A program made the translations under genes and the position numbers. Shown here one piece after another: positions 46,272-61,343 of a DNA stretch of 64,000 bases. The stretch comes from Thuidium tamariscinum (lineage: Eukaryota; Streptophyta; Bryopsida; Hypnales; Thuidiaceae). The stretch covers positions 6,822,501 through 6,886,500 of the forward strand of contig OX344755.2 of the NCBI GenBank assembly GCA_947034885.2, written 5' to 3'. Each line of letters starts with the position of its first letter. The stretch's first letter is position 1. The notes below the pieces were generated by a model. The model did not search any database. It worked only from the letters and a program-made list of their open reading frames with translations, and was not told where the DNA came from.

Positions 46272-49200
46272 ACGATTTTGGGCATGAGACGTTAGTTATG
46301 TAAAATTATTCTGTATAATTTGGTATTGCTAATGACCATTTAGCATATCCACGTATTAAGTTTCTTGATTGCGGTTTTGGGGTTTGGAGTTTGCTGTTTA
46401 CGGTTGACATCTGCGTACATGTAATTTTGGTGAATACTCGAGTAGTATTGGCGATTACTCAAGTAGTATATCAGAAGTTGTATCCAAATTTGATATTAAC
46501 CCGTCTGGGATGTTTGATAGAGATCATGGACCTGTATTCCATTGCTTTCGCTGAAGTTTCTTTGTACACAACATTGTCCGACTTCCTTCTTGAGTTTTTT
46601 CTATGATAGATTCTTACAACAAATTGGGGCAACAATTGGTAACACAAAAAATTTATCATTTTTTGAGTAATTATGAGTTCTTGGAAAATTCTTTGTATAC
46701 TATGCAATTTGTATAACATTCAATAGGGTTTACAAGTCAATTTCTTTTAACTTTTAATATTTTTCTTGCCTTATGCCCTCAAGAAGGGCTTAGCATAGTT
46801 GAATTTAACATAAGCTTCATGATGTATTGGCCACGATTCTTGAAGATTAGAAATACATGGCTCTTCAAGAACACATATTTTTTATTAACATTATAATTTA
46901 GTTCCTATCTTTGCAGACATAGTTGTAGAATCAAGTTTATACTAAATACTTACTAACCTTAATTCCTAAAAGTCCAAGGGGTTTGGACAAAACAATTTGT
47001 ACTATAAAATATGAGTTATTCTGAAATTTCTACCAAAGAAGATAATATGAAGGACAAATCCGGGAAGACACTTTTACTACATTTGGGGGACCCAAGTGTG
47101 GTGGAGGGGTATTTTTTGGGGCCTATGTGAGTCCCGTCATTGTCACTCAGGCCTTGGATTTTTCTTTTTTTTGCTTGTTGCTCATATTTAGGGTTATTAT
47201 GGTTAAAAAATAACAAAAAAGAGTGTTCGAAGTAGGGTTGATACAATTCCCTACAACCACGAGGAATTGGTTAGAATTGTTCCGGAGTACCCTAAAGGAC
47301 TCTTTAAAATCAATTTCTACGTATTATTAGGTGATTGGATATGATATTAAGGAGTTACCAAGGAGTTGTATTAATTAGTATTCGGGAGATGAATTAGTGC
47401 AAAAGTACCAAGATGGGCCTTATCGAAATTCTTAAGAAAGGTCTTGGCAGGATTGGGCTCCAACCAACAACCACGAGAGTCCGATAGTCTCCTATCAGCA
47501 TCACAACAAAGCTAACTTGTGAAGATTCTCTTCTACGGGAATGATTCCTCCTTAGAGGAATTAATTGCGCTATACTACAATTTCTACTTTATTTGGACAA
47601 TGTGAGTTTTTAGAAAAACTTTTTACTTGACTTTAGAGTGATTCCTAGAAGATCCCCTAAAAGTTTCGTAATTTTTTGAATTGCAAAAATGACTTCATGG
47701 GAAGTCAACCACTTTTACCGGCAATTGGAAATTCGTATAAAATTCCATGGTGATGGTCAAATCCCACTAAAAATTGGGATAGTGTATTTTAGCATAAATA
47801 AGAGCCATGCCAAATTTCAAGACATTCTGACTTCAAAAGTACCTGAACCAACGGCGGCAACAAGTTTTAATGGTTTTACCAAATTCCTTGCAAGTTGACC
47901 GGCGTACAGGGAGCATACGGAGTCCGATTTGGGTCAACTTAGACTCTTTTGTAACATTCTTGGACCTTCCCAACAACCCTAGGTAGTCAAAAATTTTAGG
48001 AAAGATAAATTCCAAAAGATAAATTTTCTATCTTTTTCACTAGATTATAATTGTTAGCTTTTGAGTGTAATTAGGCTCCAGGAATAAGGGGTAGGGGTTT
48101 TTTCAAGCTAATTTAGATATTCTAAAGTTATTGACGCTATTTGTTTGGCAATCAGACCATTGCTCCAAAAGTTAGAGTAGTCACAACAGTAGTATAGAAT
48201 TTTAGAGGTTAAATTTGACTTTTAAGGTAGATTAACAAGTAATTTGAGGGGGAAGGAGGTCCTAGAAATGTGTAAAAGGCCTCCCCCTCCCCTCACTTCA
48301 AAAACCATTACAAACCATACAATCAACCTTTCCATATCATTCTCACAACCATTATACCATTTTCTTCATATCTATTGCAAATTTGCAATACCATCATACA
48401 CCATTTCTACAAACTATCATTCTATATCACTTCCTTATCTTCCATTCCTTGCTATCTTTTGGTCTCAAGTATACGCGCTTGCTACACCAGTCCTACTCCA
48501 ACTTGTTGGTACTCTCTACCTTTCTACTTTCTTTTGCAATTTGTCTTCAAATTATTGAAGCATTTGTAGTAGAATAGTGGAAAACTCGTGTGTCCTTTTG
48601 GGGGGATTATAACTCCTTGGGCATTTGTTGTGCTAATTGTTCTCTTGATTCTTATGAGAATTGAAATCATAATCCTTCGTGATTAGTCTCTTCGAGGAAT
48701 TTACAACCTAGATAAGCTTACTGAAAATCCCCCCCAGGCCTAACTGTTGAATTGTAATCCACAAGAAAGTTGTGTTCTAAGAGTGGGAAGAGTCAATTCC
48801 TTAGAATTCTTGGAAGGCAAAACTCTTGCCAAATTTTCCAAAGTTTAAGGCTAGACTTCCTAAATGGCGAAGCTATCGCCAATTTTCAAAGTGACTAACC
48901 AATTCTTCACCCAAATGGCGAAGCTTTGATTGTTTGAATTATCATTCCATGTTTATTTTTTGATTATTAAAGGATCACCTTTTGGAGACCCAAAGGTGTG
49001 GCGAGCAACAACTAAAATTCCAAAATTACCAAGCCAGCCAGCAACCAGCCAGTCACTCAATCGGTTGAAGACTAGCCGGCCGGCCAACCAACATTGGCAG
49101 GCGGCAGTGCCCTAGAGCGGCAATGCGACAGTCAACCATTCAGTAGTACTATACTAGTTCACATCATAACACATTGGGGAGGATGCCCTCAAGGCCCCTA

Positions 49201-50497
49201 CATACAATTTTTGGAATTTTTAGAACACCAGGTTTGGAACTTTAAGAGTTCAAACTGGTTAGAGGCTACTGGATGCTACTTTCTTCCCTTTCTTTTATTT
49301 TTGATTTATTTCAAACTACAAGAGAAGCCAAAGGGAAAGATAATTTCCACAAAGCCGGATACCCAAAATTTCGGGTTTTTTTGTAAGCAACTGAATCCAG
49401 CCCAAGGAAGGGTCTGGAAGGCTCAACTAGCCATACTGAATTCATTAGAAGGTCAACCAGCCTACTCTATCAATTAGAAGGTCCAACCAGGCCATATTGA
49501 ATCCATTAGAAGTCAACCAAGTTAGTTGAAATGACCTGGCCTTCAAGCTGAGTGGTTCAACACACACACCTCTTTCTCAATTCAATCCAGAACCTTGAAG
49601 TTGGGATCAAAAGCTAAGCTAGCACTTGCAAAAAATTGCCGTATGTGTGCATTCTCTCAAACTCACACACTAATCCTCAAAACCCAACCATCAAAGAATG
49701 AAGTGAAGATAGAGAAGAACCAATTTAGAAAAAAAAAAGATGAGAGGATTTTCTCTAGAGACAAGGTTGACTTTGTTAACCATTGTTTAGTTGATAGAAG
49801 ACAAGAAGGGAAAAATCAAGGGAAGGAATAGTTTGACTTTAGAGAGAGTTAGAGGCTGCTAAATTAGAGAAAATATTGGAAATACTTAGTTGTATTGATT
49901 TGACTTTAAAAATCATTTAGCTAAGGAAATTAAAGATTAGATTTTTTAGGATTTTTATAAGTTGACTTTGGAGGATTATTTATAAGAATAAGGGAAAGGA
50001 CTAAAGATAAAGAACATAGTCAAAATAAAATAAAAGACCAAGCAAAGAAAGACACAGGGTCTCCAAAGACTAGAAAAGCTATATCAAACACAACATTCAA
50101 ATATGAGCTAGTGGAAATGGAGGTGGAGTTGGTGCACTAGGAAGAATTGTTTGGAGGGCACGAAGAATTTGAAGTTAACATGATCGAGGTAAGTCTGTAA
50201 AACCAAGACTCTTTCCATTTTTTTGCAATTTCTTTAACTAGCCTTTAATTGTTGGAAACTTATCTTATACTTAGGATTTAATTATAGAATTCATAGCTGG
50301 GTTAAAAGTAGAAAGAGTGTAGTCTCTACGCAAAAGTAAAAAATAAAAGCAAGAATAGAAAAATATATTACCAATCAATTAGGATTAGTCTTTCAATTTC
50401 AAAAGAATATTACCAATTAATTAGAATTAGACAATCAATCTTGAAAATATTATCAAAAGCTAGGGTTGGAACATTAGTTCAAGAATCACCCAATTAA
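46272..50497. other. Downstream region and long spacer, no supported gene
   Basis: The first 300-400 bp may be 3' untranslated region. The rest has low-complexity patches (CCAGCCAGCAACCAGCCAG near 49030; GGCCGGCC near 49080) and CT-rich stretches near 48280-48500 that open spurious frames. No recognisable protein, RNA or retroelement gene. Confidence 0.5.
49428..49513 (+). repeat. Three short tandem copies of a CATTAGAAGGTCAACC unit
   Basis: Three units of about 30-37 bp share an ATTAGAAGGTC-AACC core, two with CCATA-TGAATTCATT in front. The array is imperfect. Confidence 0.5.
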
Positions 50498-51335
50498 CAA
50501 CGACGCTAGTTTGTGAGCCTAAAAGCATGAGCTTGCGAGTAGTGAGCGTAGGTTTTGTGAGCCCAGAAAATTAACCAAAAAAAACTGTGAATTTTTTAAG
50601 CCAAGAGAAAAAAAATGATTTCATTTTAAGAAAAATCTATTTATAGTAAAATCTCAGCTTTATAACCATGAACCTATGATTGTGGACCTATGACCGTGGA
50701 AATGTGGTTAATGTATTTTAAATTTTCAAACCCTACTATCTCTAAAGGGCCTCCCAATACCTTCCAAAAAAAATTTGAATTTTTGAATTCTTTTTTAGGT
50801 TCAAAATCCAGAATCTAACAAGGGGTTTTTGAGGGTGATGGAGTTGTGAAAAAAAAAAAAAAAAAAAAAAAAGTTATTTTTTTTCTGACTTTATCACCTT
50901 GAAATTGATCTCTCGGTACCGAGAGAAGGTTTTCAAGGGTGAAAAGTCGCAACAAAAATGAACTAGTAACAAAGTCAGAAAAAAAAATTGAAAAAAATGA
51001 AAAAAAAAGTTCTGAGAGCTCCAAAGCCCTCTACCTCCAAACCCCTTTCAATAGCAAGGGATTTGGGAGGGTGATGGAGTTGCAAAAAAAATTTGAAAAA
51101 TAAAAAAAGGACTGAAAAAAAAATTTTAAAATTTTTAAAAAAAAAAATTTAAGTTTTGAAAGTCACAAATTTCAAATCTCATGAGGGGGATACTAGATAT
51201 AAAAATCCAAAATTCTTAAAGTACGGTAATAGGTCTATGCCCTAAAAATCTCTAAAAATTTCATCAAAAATTCTAGACTCACAAGCTCACAGGCTCATGG
51301 GTTCACGCTCGCAAGCTCACAAAATAGCATCCCCG
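50498..51335. mobile_element. Mutator-like non-autonomous element with 9-bp target duplication (838 bp)
   Basis: CCCAATTAA stands directly on both sides (50489-50497 and 51336-51344), an exact 9-bp duplication as made by Mutator-like transposases. The ends are inverted with a few mismatches: CAACGACGCTAGTTTGTGAG at left, CGGGGATGCTATTTTGTGAG when the right end is read backwards. GTGAGC/GCTCAC motifs cluster at both ends. The interior has A-rich tracts and a foldback around 50890-50985, no transposase. Confidence 0.8.
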
Positions 51336-54124
<2,789 letters not shown>

Positions 54125-55012
54125 TTGTATACATGAAATCACACATTTAGTAAAAAATAATTTAAGTATAATTTTATTAAATTGGTGTAATTCTAACATT
54201 GACCCTTAGAATAAAAAGGAATTCAAATGATTTAGGGGGATAGGAAAGGATTTGATGGTGGTAGAAATGCTAGGTTAGTTGAGCCGGCTTATTGTCCTAG
54301 TTGTGTAGTTGAAATGCTACTATTTACATATAAATTTGTGTATTCAATTATTAGGTTAGTTAATGTAAACATTGTTAATGTTTAATACTAAACCACAATA
54401 GTTGACTTAATAGTGATTTGCAAAGAATTTTCAAGGCTTAAACTCTGTATCAATTGTTGTTGTTTTGTTTAAAGTCAAGCTTAATTGGATTTGGCATTTG
54501 CAAAAAGAATTTGGTGTAGGTTTTTTTGCTTAGGCATATAACTATTGAACCTCATCAATACTATCTAAAACTTATATTCTTTTTTATAAAAAATATGTAG
54601 AAGCCATTTGTATCTCATTTGGAATTTCCAAATCATAGTTAGAATGGCAAATGGATAGACCTATTACAAATAATAATTTCTAGAGTCAAATACATCAAAG
54701 AAGTGAAAGGATTAAGTTTTTTAAGGCCAAGAAATGGCTACTTTACATGTTGAAGGTATAGACTCAAATTATAGTATCTACATTAGGTCATCTGGTCATG
54801 ACCTTCACTACAAGACATGTTTGTATCACCTTGGTGAGTAAAGGGGACCTCAAGGTTGATTTTCAAGTCCCAAACTTTGCATAAAACTATGTGAATAGAA
54901 ATAAATAATTTAATTCCAAGTTGATAGGGGGCTATAATGCTCTATTTGATTCAAAAAGGATAATGTATGATACATAATTGAAAAGTTGATGAGAATATAT
55001 GCTTGTAGATAA

Positions 55013-55052
<40 letters not shown>

Positions 55053-55585
55053 ATTTAGTTCTAAATCAAAAGAGCCAATCATATGGCTCTTCAAAATTGA
55101 TAGAGTCTAAGCCACAAATCCTAGGTGTCACGAACATTCTAGAACCTTCAAGACTTATCAATAACTTTCTAATATGTTCAATAGTGTTCCGGGAGCTTCC
55201 ATAGTATTTTGAAATAGTGTTTCTACTTAAGCCACACTACAACTTGCACCCCATACTTGAAACTATAGTGCCCTTCCATTTTGACTTATTGCACATCAAG
55301 CTTATAAAGTGAAAAGTCGCTTTGGGAGTGGAGACAAGTGAAGACCAATGGTGTGGTGCAAGTTGGCATAGTTGTATCCCAAAGTGCCCAATGTGCTTGC
55401 TTAGAATGAATTTTGCGACTTGTTTTGTATTAATGTCTACTGAAAAATGTGATAACGCACCTTAGAAGTTGGTAATGTTGGAGAGTCATGAGGCCTAATG
55501 GCTCCTTTTTTGAACCTAATGTGTAGGCTCTAGAAATATGGTGCATCCTTGTTGAATGGAATACTAGAGATGTTTTAAGAACATA
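54125..55585. other. AT-rich spacer with an (AT)n tract
   Basis: No supported gene. Contains the dinucleotide tract at 55019-55049. Confidence 0.5.
55019..55049. repeat. (AT)n microsatellite
   Basis: About 15 uninterrupted AT units. Confidence 0.9.
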
Positions 55586-55724
55586 AGGTGGGAACACCCA
55601 TTCCCGTCCATGTATCCATTCCCGTCCATATGTAGCAAAGGTGCACATTTTGCTTTGAAAAATGTGCACCCTTGCTACATATAGACGGGAATGGATACAT
55701 GGACAGGAATGGGTGTTTTTCCCT
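55586..55724. mobile_element. 139-bp near-perfect foldback MITE
   Basis: The two arms of about 65 bp are reverse complements with few mismatches around a loop of a few bases near 55653. Outer ends read AGGTGGGAACACCCATTCC and GGAATGGGTGTTTTTCCCT, with TA on both sides. The ends match those of the GGTGGAAACACCC-type elements at 31256 and 57357, so it may be an internally deleted relative. A transcript would fold into one long hairpin. Confidence 0.85.
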
Positions 55725-57356
55725 TAAATCAAATGAAAACAAATAATAGGTAACATCTACTTAGTCTATCTTATATAAGATAAGCATTTTTTAAACCTTA
55801 GAAGAATAAGCCCTATGACTAGTGATTTCAAGCCTAATTATCAATCACTCTATTTGTAACCATTTTGCAACTAGGTGGTTGAATAGTAGAAAAAAAATCA
55901 ATTTGTTACAAAAAATGGATACAATGAGGTATAAATTAATAAAAAAATAAAAAATGATGAACATAAAATCCCTAAAAAATTATCAATTGTAAGGTCTTGA
56001 TGGTGATTAGATTATACTAGAAAATGAAGTTGACCAATGGTCTATTTGGGCTATTACTTTTTGGACACACTAATTAGATGATTTTCATTTAAGACCTCCA
56101 AAGTTTGTCTATTTTGTTCATTTTGATCAAGTAAAAAGACCCTAAAATGGAAAAAATAATTTTTTGCACCTCAACAAGATGAAGATGTATATTTCTAATG
56201 AGTTTATTTAATTTAAATTTTTAGATTCATTAATAGTAATAAAAAAAATGAGAATTTTTGTGATTTTTAGGCATCATAGTGTACAATTTATCAAGTTTTT
56301 ATTGAGAAAATTAATCCTCTTATGTATTGGTACTCTAAATGTAAGTCATATCCAAAAATGATATTAAAATAAATTTATTTGATATTTCAAAGGCTTATCT
56401 TTGAAGATTTTAGGTACATGTGACAAAACGTACTTTTTTCAACTGAAAAATTCACTATAAATTCTAAATTTCTTTGATTGCGATGAATTTTTTTTCTTGA
56501 TACATTATAAGTGTAGGAAGTTGAAACCACATTTTGTGAAGTCATACTTTATTATATTTAAAATATGAAGTCCTTTGACATAGTGTAAGGGACTAACATT
56601 GTAGTTAATACAACATTTTTGAGTGCCCCAAGTAGAACAATTGTCTAGTTGAAACCATCTATAATGTTCAAAAGTGGGCATGCAAGGGAGTCCTATTTGC
56701 ACAAACATAGACTAAGGCTATAAAATAATGTATTTTTAGATGCCATTTGGTAGGCACATGCTTCCCTATTGTGCAAATATACTATGAAAATTTCAGCTCT
56801 TCATTATTCTACATTATGCTCCAGACATTACACTACTTATGCCTCGCCTCATTAGGCTCAAAAACCACTCATTTAAGAGTTGATTTGCCTTTTCTATGTA
56901 TGTCTTTAGATGAAAATATTTTTATTTTATTTTTCACTCAAGGAAAAATAGATGAGGAATCTAACACAACTTGTTTCATATGTTTTGAAGCATTATAATT
57001 GAATTAGTTATGAAATTTCAAACACAATCTGCCATAGGATCCTATTTGTGATCAGTAGGCCTTGAAAACCCATACATGCGCAATTTCAATTTTTTTTTGG
57101 CTTGGTTCAAAAACTAATAATGCAACATGTAAAAAGCACTAGAAATGGTTTCTAAATGTGTCCCTTTCAAAAACGAATTCTTCAATTATTCATTATTTCA
57201 GATTTTTTTATCACTTAAGAAAGGTAGTTCAACAATCATTTTTTATTTTGAATAAAATCAGTGGACACCTACCCACTTAGTTAGGATTGAACCCATTATA
57301 ACTTTGAAACCATCCATTCAAATAGTAAAAATCAAATCTTAGCATGTTTCAATATA
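55725..57356. other. AT-rich spacer, no gene seen
   Basis: About 1.6 kb. Short open frames only; none resembles a known protein. Confidence 0.5.
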
Positions 57357-57739
57357 CGGTGGAAACACCCAAAACTATCCAAATAAGGAATTCAGCATAG
57401 TTGGAGGCATCTTTTTCTAAAAATGATATTTTTCTAGTATTAGCGAGTGAAAATCATGAATATTAAAAAAAATTAGATTTTTCGGATACAATATGTAATT
57501 TCTATAAATTTTTAAAGAATTGGCTCCCTAGACCTGTGGAACTGTCATATAGGTGTCCTCCAAATTGAACCTTGCAAAAATCAACACTCAGCCAACTAAA
57601 TTTCCCTATAGATCCTTCAGTTGTGTCAGCAAATTACAATCATACATGTGGCGAACACATTAAGGGAAGTCTACTAATGCATTTGGGTGAATCTATAATC
57701 CACTATAAGGAACATGTGCGGGAATGGATGTTTTGCCCT
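57357..57739 (+). mobile_element. GGTGGAAACACCC-type MITE, copy 2 (383 bp)
   Basis: Collinear with 31256-31639 over the left 200 bp and at the right end, with nearly identical length. Left end CGGTGGAAACACCCA, right end GGATGTTTTGCCCT, TA at both borders. Its right border adjoins the nested complex. Confidence 0.75.
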
Positions 57740-57819
57740 TAATACTTTCTCTATCCCACTAAAAGCTTCCTAATTAGGCTGATTTATAGTCTTTGGAGGA
57801 AGAATTTGGGAAGCTTTTA

Positions 57820-58375
57820 AGGTAGGTACACCCAAAAAAGCCCTATTCCTAAAAGCGCCATCTACAGTGCATATACATTTCCGAAATTAGTCATGTTCAC
57901 AAACTGTAGATGGTGCTTTCAAAAATAGACTTTGACTGTTAATTACTTTTGCATATTGTATCCAAATCCTGCGTTCGTTGGTGCGTTGGAACCAGCCCTT
58001 TTTTTTGGGCGATATGGTGCCAGATGGCACCATTCTAAAATAAGTTTCTACTTTTCGCCAGATAAAAGTAATCTTTTTTCGCCAAAATTTTTTCATTCAT
58101 ATTCAAAATATAGATGAAATCACCAAATTTGGATGAAAAAGTGTATGAATATGACTGAAAAGTGTTTTTTGGTAAAAAAGATGGATGGATGGAGATATAC
58201 AATGCTTCACCAAATTTCAAGTTGTCACCATCTTGGCACTTTCTCAAAAACCAAAAAAAAAGGGCTGGTTGGAACATGCTTTCACTTGCCAACAAGACTA
58301 CACAAAAATTTGAACTAATTAATAGCAAGAACTAGGCTCAGTATGAATAAGTGGCGCTTTTGGGTGTACCTACCT
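57820..58375. mobile_element. AGGTRGGTACACCC-family MITE, middle layer of the nest
   Basis: Ends AGGTAGGTACACCCAAAA and TTTTGGGTGTACCTACCT are exact inverted repeats, flanked by TA duplicated within the outer element. It is itself split by a hAT-like insertion; without that insert and its duplication the length is 273 bp, against 272 bp for the intact copy at 61344-61615. Confidence 0.88.
57993..58267. mobile_element. hAT-like MITE, innermost layer (275 bp, 8-bp duplication)
   Basis: GTTGGAAC at 57985-57992 is repeated exactly at 58268-58275. Ends are inverted: CAGCCCTTTTTTTTGG and CCAAAAAAAAAGGGCTG. The 61344-61615 copy of the host element shows the corresponding empty site (GCATTGGAAGAAGCTTTCAC). 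End design resembles the hAT-like element at 22015 (CAG, a short GC run, a T tract, then GGCGAT). Confidence 0.9.
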
Positions 58376-58769
58376 TAGTGGGACACAGGGAGTAACTTAT
58401 AACTAGAAACATCATGGAATCTTTTGCATGAGAGCACATGCATTGTACTAAATCAAAAGCAGTGCAGCTCATTCTTCTAACTCCGTACTTGGAAGCAATT
58501 TAATTAGCCTATCCTACCTTACCACCAGCCTAGTGTAGGGAGAAGGTAGGCGACCTGACTCTAGATTCGACCAAAGAAAACAAGCACCTACATTTACAGA
58601 CAGTGTACTTTCTAACAATTTTTAAGTTCCTCTTCAGCAGAGTCAATAAAATCCATCATGGAGCCTTTTTCTTTTGGGTAGAAAATATGTCGTGAACATC
58701 AAGATATTCTGTACTACGGAGTAAGGTGAGTTCATCCAAAAGCGTCACTAAGGTAGCAGCATCCATAAT

Positions 58770-58960
58770 TGTCAAAATAAGCAATTCAGTAGAGTTAAAG
58801 GTCTCTTTTTCTAGAAAAATTATTTTTTGCAATATTAGCAACTGAAAATCATGAATTTAAGAAAATAAAAAATAAATTTTTTGGACAAGGCATCTAATTT
58901 CTATGAATTTTCAAAGTAGAACTAACTCTAGGGTACCCTATACCGTACTATAGTAAATCT
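58770..58960 (+). mobile_element. Degenerate fragment of a GGTGGAAACACCC-type MITE
   Basis: The interior block AATAAGCAATTCAGTAGAGT ... TATTAGCAACTGAAAATCAT follows the order of 57375-57460 with many substitutions. Ends are not recognisable. Confidence 0.45.
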
Positions 58961-59204
58961 ACCTTAATTCTCACAACAAAATCTAAAAAATTCAAAGTTT
59001 ATCAATCAAAATTCAAAATGGGTGATAGTTTTGAGGTACTCTTGAAGGCAATTTAAGTACACTCTACTTGCTAGTTATGGATGTTGCTACCTTAATTGGT
59101 ATTGTGCCTAGTTATTATTATAAGGATGTTTAGATTTTCATATAAGCTTGTTGACGAGTGAAAGCACATTCCAATGTACCCAAGAATGCAACATTTAAAT
59201 ACAA

Positions 59205-59468
59205 TTGAGTTATTTGTAAAGTCCCCCCCCACTTTGGGCATGACTTTTTTTGAAGTTGAGAAGGCAACTATAGTTGAAGTGTCAAACTTTTTTACAAGAT
59301 ACTTATGTCACACGACTTCAAAAGTGGGGACCAAAATTTTTTAGGCACCATTTTGATGGAAAAATAAGTTTCATACTCACTTTTATTTTGACTTTTTTAA
59401 CTCAACCGGCTTTTTCACAAAACTCATGGATTTAAATCCCAGTCTAAGGTACTTTACGAATAACTCAA
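59205..59468. mobile_element. TTGAGTTATTTGTAAAGT-family MITE, copy 2 (264 bp)
   Basis: Same orientation, same length and near-identical sequence as 25873-26136, with one substitution in the right terminal repeat (TTACGAATAACTCAA). The flanks do not show a clean target duplication. Confidence 0.8.
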
Positions 59469-59499
59469 ATATGCAAAAGTTATTAAGAGTTAAAATCTA

Positions 59500-59607
59500 T
59501 TTCTAAAAGTGCCATCTATACTTTATGTACATGATTGATCTTGGAAATGTACACATTGTAGATGGTGCTTTTAGATTAGTTGTGCTTTTGGGTGTACCTA
59601 CTTTATA
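59500..59607. mobile_element. Fragment of an AGGTRGGTACACCC-family MITE with hairpin
   Basis: It retains the internal hairpin of the family (TCTAAAAGTGCCATCTA paired with TAGATGGTGCTTTTAGA) and the right end GTGCTTTTGGGTGTACCTAC, but most of the interior is deleted. Confidence 0.55.
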
Positions 59608-61057
59608 TATTTGTACTCCACTCGTTCAATATTGACTACTTCATCAACACTTTAACAATTATCACCCATCCTTTAATACAACAACAAATTGAAGATTTGT
59701 GCTCTTGAACTAAAAATTGAGTTTTAGACAAAAAAATATCCCTAAAATTTTGCCAAAAGTCACAATATATGCCAATTAAAAAAACCATTGCTACAAGAGA
59801 CTTTATTCCTATAGTAGTATTTGAACAAGATAGCTACTTGAACTTTCTCATGGTAGGTTTTATCAATGCAAAGCCTTGTCTTATATGTTCTACAAGACTA
59901 CAACCAACAAATGTTGAAATAAAATCCCAAACTTCCAAGCAAAAGACAATGAGAGATAATTAAGGAAGCAAAATAATATGGAAGAATTAAAACCGATCTT
60001 CTTTGCCACACTCAAGTAAGATTTCTTCATCCTTTTGAAACACCAACCATTGGTCTCTAGTTAGCCTAGAATTCTTTATAGCTCACAAAGTGTTTGATTG
60101 ATACTAGCACCGGTTTTCAAAAGGAATCAACCATAGAAGTTAAAAGAGTTATTCAACCCTCCATTGTCTAAACACCTCAAATGTATCTAAAAGCATCTTT
60201 GCTTTTTAAGCCTTATAAGTCTAAATATCATTAGGATATGAAAATTCCAACTATACAATCCTATAGCACACATGTTGTATTTGACATGGATCAATTTTGG
60301 AGTCATTTGGTTGCATAAGTTGCAAGGTTATAATGTTTTAGCATTGAAAAAAGATGTTGAAATTTTCCTAAAAACACATTTGGAGATGAAATTTAATCTC
60401 TAAACCTATTCAAATGAAAAAATTGTAAACTAATAAGTACTTCACTATTAACATACAAACACATCGGTAAAAAAATATCATTCAATTGACTTATTGTCCT
60501 TGCAAAATGGCTTAAAATATTCAACAAACAACAAAAAGTTGCAAAAAACACATCTAGATATGACTAAACTTCTTCCATTTAAAATGATTCTTAATCACTC
60601 ATTTATTAGAAATAGACATTGTATGAAGAGAAAATAAGACACCAAAGTTCATTGTAATCCCAAAATGTTTGCATTTTGAACTTTGACTTGCTTCCAAACA
60701 TTCAAAACTACTTGGTTTGACATGAAAATTGTACCGCAACAATTAGATGTCAAGGAAAAGATAATGCAACAATTTTCTTAAAATTGAAAACTAACATTTC
60801 ATCCAAAATATACAAGCTCCCAAAGTTGCAGCCATTGAAATGCAATTTGGTGAATTCAATTGGGTCTATGAACTTTGAAAGGCTTTCAAAAAATTTGTAC
60901 ATCTACTAATGATTTTTAAATTAGATTAGTATGTATAACTTTCCCACCAAATTTGATTGAATCTAGACATCAAATGAAAAGTTACAGCACCTTTAAATTG
61001 AACTCCAAAACTATGTGAAGACACTTTTTGTCCCTGAGGTTGGTAGGTAGTGAGGGG
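59608..61057. other. AT-rich spacer with one dispersed repeat copy
   Basis: No supported gene. Around 59800-59900 there is a single diverged copy of the tandem unit found at 17704-18150 (GAACTTTCTCATGGTAGGTT, CAATGCAAAGCC, CCAACAAATG). Confidence 0.45.
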
Positions 61058-61288
61058 TTAATCCTTGAATGTCGACATGGACACCAAACGTCCAAAGGAT
61101 GCTAAAGAGTCTCTTGAGGATGAAAGTGCAGCTTAGAATTTTGTATAGAAAGGGGACATCTTCTATAGTACTTTCACTTGCAATGAGCGCAATAAACATA
61201 AGCTTTTGAAATTTTTTTCAACAATGAGTTCCCTCAATATCAAAATGGATGATTTCATAGTCACTAGGATCCATCCTTCTAGGGTTAA
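61058..61288 (+). mobile_element. TTAACCC-family MITE, diverged copy (231 bp)
   Basis: Starts TTAATCC and ends GGGTTAA, with the CACTTGCAATGAG block and TATCAAAATGGATGATTTCA in the same relative place as the other copies. Length is almost the same as 1743-1972. Confidence 0.55.
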
Positions 61289-61343
61289 ACAACAACGAAT
61301 GAGAGTTGAAACATGGCTTGTACTTCAAGGATGTCATGAACTA

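Larger units (their letters stand above)
57745..58392. mobile_element. Outer Stowaway-like foldback of a triple nest
   Basis: The outer ends CTATCCCACTAAAAGCTTCC and GGGAAGCTTTTA | GTGGGACACAGGGAG are inverted, flanked by TA (57743-57744 and 58393-58394). Removing the inner element and one TA restores an uninterrupted foldback of about 90 bp. Everything between 57820 and 58375 is a later insertion. Confidence 0.8.

Noticed and set aside
46272..50497. LTR-retrotransposon remains
   Set aside because: I looked for reverse transcriptase, integrase or protease motifs and paired long terminal repeats and found none in this spacer or elsewhere in the window.
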